Notes under the pieces: model-generated
What the model saw: the letters and a program-made list of their open reading frames with translations, nothing else
Told to the model about the DNA's origin: nothing
Databases searched by the model: none
In this document: positions 22,420 to 27,062 of the stretch, in pieces
Layout of the letters: every line of letters begins with the position of its first letter
Numbering within the stretch: the stretch's first letter is position 1
Translations under genes and position numbers: made by a program
NCBI GenBank assembly: GCA_031424145.1
Contig: JANPGV010000245.1
Span: forward strand, 1 to 27,062
Origin: JAENVT01 sp031424145
GTDB lineage: Bacteria; Actinomycetota; Acidimicrobiia; Acidimicrobiales; Ilumatobacteraceae
DNA: 27,062 nucleotides
Reading direction: 5' to 3'

Positions 22420-22889
22420 TGGCTCGCGCCGGTCGTGTCAATCGCGAACTGATCGTGATCTACTGGCGCGACATTCCCGCGCAGGTCAATGCCCAAGAGG
22501 GGCGTGATCGGCATCAGGTCGTGCTGGGCGGGAAGTTCCAGCGAGCGATCGACCGTGCGAAGCGCAAGGCCAAGATCTACACGGCGGACGAAGAGGTCGC
22601 CCAGTGGCGCCGGGAGAGCCGGCCGATCACCGGCGACCTTGCCACCGAGGCACAGTCCGCGGCGGATGCCATAGAACGCGAATACCGCCGCGACCGTCTC
22701 GGTCTTCTCGCCTACTACGGCGGCTGGGAAGCCGACGTCGTCACCAGCGGTGCGATCGACCGCGATGTTCTCGCCGCGCTCGAAGAGCTCGGTGACGACG
22801 AAGAGAATGACGAGCCCGACACAGCCGAGCCCAACACAGAACAACCCAACACAGAACAACCCGAGACAGAGGAAAGCGAACGCTCATGA
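22419..22889 (+). CDS. Virulence_fact-family protein (PF13769-like) with repeat tail
   Basis: 156 residues. The first 120 (VNRELIVIYWRDIPAQVNAQ, HQVVLGGKFQRAIDRAKRKA, RRDRLGLLAYYGGW) fit the small family named Virulence_fact, which is usually found in MttB/corrinoid clusters; the name does not reflect a proven virulence role. The IYWRDIP and KFQRAIDRA segments look conserved. The acidic C-terminal tail (from about 126) is made of 5-residue units such as PNTEQ. ATG 22419 (TGATG with the DUF1638 stop) is preferred; GTG 22416 is equally possible. The gene overlaps the next by 4 bp. Confidence 0.8.
   Translation: MARAGRVNRELIVIYWRDIPAQVNAQEGRDRHQVVLGGKFQRAIDRAKRKAKIYTADEEVAQWRRESRPITGDLATEAQSAADAIEREYRRDRLGLLAYYGGWEADVVTSGAIDRDVLAALEELGDDEENDEPDTAEPNTEQPNTEQPETEESERS
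22815..22874 (+). repeat. Four 15-nt tandem units at the end of the Virulence_fact-like gene
   Basis: Units 22815-22829, 22830-22844, 22845-22859 and 22860-22874 encode PDTAE, PNTEQ, PNTEQ and PETEE. The middle two are identical (CCCAACACAGAACAA). The period keeps the frame. Confidence 0.85.
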
Positions 22890-23779
22890 CCGATACCGTT
22901 GTCAGCTCGGCCACACGTGAGGTGGTGATCGGCTTCGAACGTCCTTTCGTGATGATCGGCGAGAAGATCAATCCGACGGGGCGCAAACTGCTGGCCGAGG
23001 AGATGAAGGCCGGCGACTTCAGCCGTGTCGAGATCGACGCACTGGCCCAGGTCGAGGCCGGAGCGCACATGCTCGACGTCAACGCCGGCATACCGCTGGC
23101 CGACGAGCCAGCGATGCTCGCCAGGGCCATCACGCTCGTGCAATCCATCACCGACGTGCCCCTGTCGATCGACTCGTCGATCATCGCCGCCTTGGAGGCC
23201 GGCCTGGCCGTGTACCAGGGCAAGCCGCTCGTCAACTCCGTGACAGGCGAAGACGAAGTGCTCGAGCGGGTCATGCCGCTGGTTGCCAAGTACAACGCCG
23301 CCGTGGTGGCGATCTCCAACGACGAGACCGGGATCTCGATGGATCCCGACGTTCGATTCGCAGTGGCCAAGCGGATCGTCGAACGTGCCAGCGACTTCGG
23401 GGTGCCGGCGTCGGATGTGATCGTCGATCCGCTCGTCATGCCAATCGGGGCGCTCGGCCAGGCCGGACAACACGCGTTCCAACTGATCCGTCGGTTGCGT
23501 GACGAGTTGAAGGTCAACACGATATGCGGCGCGTCCAACGTCAGCTTCGGCCTCCCCAACAGGCATCAGGTCACCGGCACGTTCCTTGCCATGGCCATCG
23601 GCGCGGGCATGACCTCGGCGATCATGAACCCGATGCACCCCGAGGTGAAAGCCGCCGTGATGGCGGCCGACGTTCTGGCCGGCCAGGACAGGGACTGTGC
23701 CGCGTGGATTCGCGCCAACCGCGCCCCCACCGACGCGTCGAACGAGCGCGAAAGCCGGCGTCGCCGTCGCAGCGCGTAA
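22886..23779 (+). CDS. Methyl-H4folate:corrinoid methyltransferase (MtgA/MetH pterin-binding type)
   Basis: 297 residues forming a pterin-binding TIM barrel: IGEKINPTGRKLL (25-36), MLDVNAGIP with DVNAG at 64-68, SIDSS, NSVTGE (117-122), and GASNVSFGLPNR (215-226), all hallmarks of enzymes that move methyl groups between B12 and tetrahydrofolate. Here it most likely takes the methyl from the corrinoid protein to make 5-methyl-H4folate, feeding C1 metabolism. The last 25 residues are Arg/Ser-rich. It starts in an ATGA overlap with the preceding gene; the activator gene follows after 5 nt. Confidence 0.93.
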   Translation: MTDTVVSSATREVVIGFERPFVMIGEKINPTGRKLLAEEMKAGDFSRVEIDALAQVEAGAHMLDVNAGIPLADEPAMLARAITLVQSITDVPLSIDSSIIAALEAGLAVYQGKPLVNSVTGEDEVLERVMPLVAKYNAAVVAISNDETGISMDPDVRFAVAKRIVERASDFGVPASDVIVDPLVMPIGALGQAGQHAFQLIRRLRDELKVNTICGASNVSFGLPNRHQVTGTFLAMAIGAGMTSAIMNPMHPEVKAAVMAADVLAGQDRDCAAWIRANRAPTDASNERESRRRRRSA

Positions 23780-23784
23780 TCCTG

Positions 23785-25797
23785 ATGCCCCGAATCGTTT
23801 TCACTCCTTCCGGCTTGACCGGCGAGGTCGACACCGGCACCACGGTGTTGGCCGCAGCGCGCCAGCTCGGAGTCGATCTGGATTCGGTGTGCGGCGGGCG
23901 TGGGATCTGCGGAAGATGCCAGATCGAACCATCGACCGGGTCGTTCGCAAAATGGGCGATCGACAGTGGACCGACGGCATTGTCGGATTGGTCTGCGGTC
24001 GAGGTCGATTACGAGACGAAGGGCAACGCACGCCGTCCGCTGCGCGAAGGTCGACGCCTCGGCTGTGCAGCGACCGTTCTCGACGATGCCGTCATCGCGG
24101 TGCCCAGCGAGAGCCAGGTACACAAGCAGGTCGTTCGCAAAGCGGTCGATCTCGCCGGACTCGTCATCGACCCGCAATTCACCCTCTTCAACGTCGACGT
24201 GCCCAAGGCGGTGCTCGGCGACTCGGAATCAGTGACCGAACTGATCGGTGAGGCAGTCACCCGTACGCACGGATACGACGTGCGTTCGTGGAGCACCACG
24301 GTGCTGCGCGCAGCACATCGCGCCGCGGCGAACGAGCACGGCTCGGTGACCATCGCCGTCGACCGCGATGCGTTGGCGGTAGCAATCTGGCCCGGTTTCG
24401 TCGACACGGCCCTCGGTGTCGCCGTCGATGTCGGGTCCACCACCGTCGCAGGGCATCTCTGCGATCTCTCCACCGGTGAGGTCCTGGCCACGGCGGGGAT
24501 CATGAACCCGCAGATCAGGTTCGGTGAGGACCTGATGAGCCGGGTGTCGTACGTGATGATGAACCCGGGCGGCGAGAAGGAGCTCACGGCGTGCATACGC
24601 GCCGCGCTCAACGACCTGATCAACGATCTTCTGCTTCAAGCCGGGGAACCAGCCGACGAACTCCTCGAGATCGTGATCGTCGGCAACCCGATCATGCACC
24701 ACATCGTCCTGGGAATCGACCCGACCCCGCTCGGCCAGGCGCCGTTCACCCTGGCGACCGCCGAGGCCATCAGAACGACGGCACTCGACATCGGGCTCCT
24801 GTTTCCCACGGCACGCGCATTCGTCGGTCCGTGCATCGCCGGCCACGTCGGCGCCGACACCACCGCGGCGATGTTGGCCGAGGGCCCGCACCGCGGCGAG
24901 GAATGGCAACTGCTCGTCGACATCGGCACCAACGCCGAGATCGTGCTCGGCTGCACCGAGCAGCAGTTCGCCGCATCGAGCCCCACCGGTCCGGCCTTCG
25001 AGGGGGCTCAGATCTCGTGCGGCCAACGGGCCACCGCCGGTGCAATCGAGCGGGTTCGCATCGACCGCTCAACGCTTGCGCCACGGTTCAAGGTCATCGG
25101 TTGCGACCTGTGGAGCGACGATCCAGGGTTTGCTGCCGCGACGGAGGGCCTGACGATCAGTGGTGTGTGCGGTTCAGGGATCATCGAAGTGATCGGTGAG
25201 ATGTATCTCGCCGGCGTGATCGATGCCGAAGGAGTGGTGCGCGGCGAAGCGGTCGATACGTGTGCGCACATCGTCGCCGACGACCGCACGTTCCGTTATG
25301 TCCTCCACCGCACCGACAGCGTCGAGTTGTCGATCACCCAGAACGACGTGCGCGCGATTCAACTGGCGAAGGCGGCGTTGCGCGCCGGCATCGATTTGCT
25401 GATGGGCTACGCGGGCGTCGATGCACTCGGCGACATGCGTTTGGCCGGCGCCTTCGGTGCACACATCGATCCGCTGTACGCGCTCGTTCTCGGCCTCGTT
25501 CCCGATGCACCGGTCGAGGCGGTTCGCTCGGTCGGCAACGCTGCCGGCGCAGGCGCAGTGCGCGCCCTTCTGTCGATGCAAGCCCGCGCCGAGCTCGAGG
25601 CCGCAGCGCGCGCCGTCGTCAAGATCGAGACCGCGACAGAACCACAGTTCCAGGAGTTGTTCGTCGCGGCAATGGCCTTCCCCCATGCCACAGCGCCGTC
25701 GCCACATCTCGGCGCCGTGGTCACACTTCCAGAACGAACCTCATCCGCCGACGCCGCTGGGGGCCGTCGACGCCGTAGACAGGAGAACCGGTCATGA
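23785..25797 (+). CDS. RACo/RamA-type corrinoid activation ATPase (2Fe-2S + ASKHA)
   Basis: 670 residues. The N-terminal plant-type ferredoxin domain has Cys36-x5-Cys42-x2-Cys45 and Cys94 for a [2Fe-2S] cluster. A linker domain is followed by an ASKHA ATPase core (DUF4445-like) with phosphate loops DVGSTT (215-220) and DIGTNAE (379-385), GNPIMHH (300-306) and an adenosine-site-like GNAAGAGAVRAL. It lacks the C-terminal [4Fe-4S] motifs of methanogen RamA and is thus of the bacterial RACo type. It uses ATP to drive reduction of inactive Co(II) corrinoid to Co(I). ATG 23785 gives the expected family N-terminus; the upstream frame lies inside the methyltransferase gene. It overlaps mttB by 4 bp. 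Confidence 0.93.
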   Translation: MPRIVFTPSGLTGEVDTGTTVLAAARQLGVDLDSVCGGRGICGRCQIEPSTGSFAKWAIDSGPTALSDWSAVEVDYETKGNARRPLREGRRLGCAATVLDDAVIAVPSESQVHKQVVRKAVDLAGLVIDPQFTLFNVDVPKAVLGDSESVTELIGEAVTRTHGYDVRSWSTTVLRAAHRAAANEHGSVTIAVDRDALAVAIWPGFVDTALGVAVDVGSTTVAGHLCDLSTGEVLATAGIMNPQIRFGEDLMSRVSYVMMNPGGEKELTACIRAALNDLINDLLLQAGEPADELLEIVIVGNPIMHHIVLGIDPTPLGQAPFTLATAEAIRTTALDIGLLFPTARAFVGPCIAGHVGADTTAAMLAEGPHRGEEWQLLVDIGTNAEIVLGCTEQQFAASSPTGPAFEGAQISCGQRATAGAIERVRIDRSTLAPRFKVIGCDLWSDDPGFAAATEGLTISGVCGSGIIEVIGEMYLAGVIDAEGVVRGEAVDTCAHIVADDRTFRYVLHRTDSVELSITQNDVRAIQLAKAALRAGIDLLMGYAGVDALGDMRLAGAFGAHIDPLYALVLGLVPDAPVEAVRSVGNAAGAGAVRALLSMQARAELEAAARAVVKIETATEPQFQELFVAAMAFPHATAPSPHLGAVVTLPERTSSADAAGGRRRRRQENRS

Positions 25798-27062
25798 CGT
25801 CCACCGACAACAGCACCGATCACAGCGCCGATGCCGGCACAAGCAGACGCAGCGGCGGGCGGGCCGGACGCCAGGCACTGCGCGCCTCGCATGTTGTCGA
25901 GGCCGAGACGTACCTCACCCGCACGATGAAGCCATTCGAGATCGTCAGCGACGAGGGTCTCGAGATCATCGAGCACAACGCGGAGACGATCCTCCACGAG
26001 GTGGGCGTCGAGATCCGCGACTACCCATCTGCACTACAGGTCTTCGCCGACGCGGGAGCCTCGGTGGAAGGAACCCGCGTGCACTTTCCACGCGGCATGT
26101 GTCGTCAGATCGTGCAGGCGTCTGCACCACGCGAATACATCCAGCACGCCCGAAACCCGCTGCGAAACGTACAGATCGGCGGCAACGCGACCGTGTTCGC
26201 CCCGAACTACGGCTCACCGTTCGCGTTCGATCTCGACAACGGCCGTCGATACGCAACGATCGAGGACTTCCAGAACTTCGTCAAGCTGACGTACCAGTCG
26301 TTGTATCTGCACCACAGCGGCGGCACGGTCTGCGAGCCGGTCGATGTGCCAGTCAGCAAACGCCATCTCGACATGGTCTTCACCCATCTTCGGTACAGCG
26401 ACAAGCCGTTCATGGGCTCTGTCACCGCGGCCAGCCGCGCCCAGGATTCGGTCGACATGGCCACGATCGGCTTTGGTGGCGACCTTCAGGACCGCACCGT
26501 GCTGACCAGCCTGATCAACGCTTCCTCGCCACTGGTGTGGGACGGCACGATGCTCGGCGCAGCCGAGGTGTACGCCCGCAACAACCAGGCCTGCATCATC
26601 ACGCCGTTCATCCTCGCGGGAGCGATGGCGCCGACGACCTCCGCCGGCGTCGCCGCCCAGACGTTGGCCGAATCGCTCGCCGGCATGACCTTCACCCAGC
26701 TGATCCGCCCCGGTGCACCGGTGATCTTCGGATCGTTCGCCTCGTCGATGTCGATGCAGACCGGCGCACCCACCTTCGGCACGCCCGAGCCGGCCATCGT
26801 CCTGTACACGATCGCGGCCCTGGCGCGCAGGCTCGGTGTGCCGTTCCGCTCTGGCGGCTCTCTCACAGCTTCGAAGATCCCCGACGCCCAGGCGGCGTAC
26901 GAGAGCGCGGCGACGTTGCTTCCGACCGTGCTGGCCGGAACCAACTTCGTCCTGCACGCCGCCGGCTGGCAAGAGGGCGGCCTGTCGATCGGCTACGAGA
27001 AGTTCATCATGGACGAGGACCAGTGCGGGATGATGGCCACGTTCGTCAAGGGCCTCGACCTG
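25794..27062 (+). CDS. MttB-family (trimethylamine/quaternary amine) methyltransferase, non-pyrrolysine, 3' end outside window
   Basis: 423 codons run to the window edge without a stop. AGGAGA precedes ATG 25794, which overlaps the activator stop (ATGA). After a polar N-terminus (about 40 residues), family motifs appear: IIEHNAETILHEVGVEI, ATVFAPNYGSPF, LYLHHSGGTVCEPVDVP, KPFMGSVTAASRAQDSVDM, GSFASSMSMQTGAPTFGTPEPA and VLHAAGWQEGGLSIGYEKF. No in-frame TAG occurs where methanogen MttB carries pyrrolysine, so this is a non-Pyl homologue like the glycine betaine (MtgB), carnitine or proline betaine enzymes. It should methylate the corrinoid protein of the same operon. The exact substrate is unknown. 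Confidence 0.93.
   Translation, partial: MTSTDNSTDHSADAGTSRRSGGRAGRQALRASHVVEAETYLTRTMKPFEIVSDEGLEIIEHNAETILHEVGVEIRDYPSALQVFADAGASVEGTRVHFPRGMCRQIVQASAPREYIQHARNPLRNVQIGGNATVFAPNYGSPFAFDLDNGRRYATIEDFQNFVKLTYQSLYLHHSGGTVCEPVDVPVSKRHLDMVFTHLRYSDKPFMGSVTAASRAQDSVDMATIGFGGDLQDRTVLTSLINASSPLVWDGTMLGAAEVYARNNQACIITPFILAGAMAPTTSAGVAAQTLAESLAGMTFTQLIRPGAPVIFGSFASSMSMQTGAPTFGTPEPAIVLYTIAALARRLGVPFRSGGSLTASKIPDAQAAYESAATLLPTVLAGTNFVLHAAGWQEGGLSIGYEKFIMDEDQCGMMATFVKGLDL

Noticed and set aside
25794..27062. Pyrrolysine-containing MttB
   Set aside because: No in-frame TAG in the 423 codons present, which should include the position used in methanogen MttB.

Overview
The window is GC-rich and reads as chromosome of a high-GC actinobacterium, most like an Acidimicrobiia/Ilumatobacter-type organism. 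This is an inference from two WhiB regulators, a PhoU-SenX3-RegX3 set, a DUF2342-type protein, a one-TM HtrA-like protein with the actinobacterial HERxWRHPSE motif, solitary MreB, many GTG starts, and several genes that look leaderless (a TAnnnT box 6-9 nt before the start codon). No RNA genes, insertion sequences, phage genes or CRISPR arrays were seen. No gap between genes exceeds 300 bases.

Layout. 1-2131: a SAM methyltransferase cut by the left edge, divergent from a polytopic membrane protein. 2214-4354: acyl-CoA thioesterase II coupled to a lipoprotein glucose/sorbosone-type dehydrogenase. 4355-7581 (minus): moaE, a small membrane protein, mreB and an RNB exoribonuclease, packed almost without gaps. 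7689-11116: an HtrA-like, an SDR-like and a DUF2342-like protein, each lacking residues normally needed for catalysis. 11019-12326: an MFS transporter. 12364-17378 (minus): a phosphate/polyphosphate block (small conserved protein, ppk1, phoU, senX3, regX3) with a clear PHO box in front of phoU. 17622-18448: whiB, tatA and a second whiB.

18580-27062 is the most interesting part. A minus-strand operon (fatty-acid-desaturase-like protein, leaderless PhnD-like binding protein, TetR regulator) diverges from a plus-strand operon of six tightly coupled genes: corrinoid protein, DUF1638, Virulence_fact-family protein, methyl-H4folate:corrinoid methyltransferase, RACo/RamA-type corrinoid activator, and a non-pyrrolysine MttB-family methyltransferase that runs off the right edge. 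Together the six encode a complete corrinoid-dependent demethylation route (methylamine or quaternary amine -> methyl-Co(III) -> methyl-H4folate, with reductive rescue of Co(II)). The substrate is not determined by the sequence. The 165-bp divergent intergenic region holds a two-part inverted repeat sharing one dyad centre, a -10 box, and a perfect 10-bp stem at the predicted 5' end of the transcript.

All family assignments come from reading motifs by eye. No database search was run.
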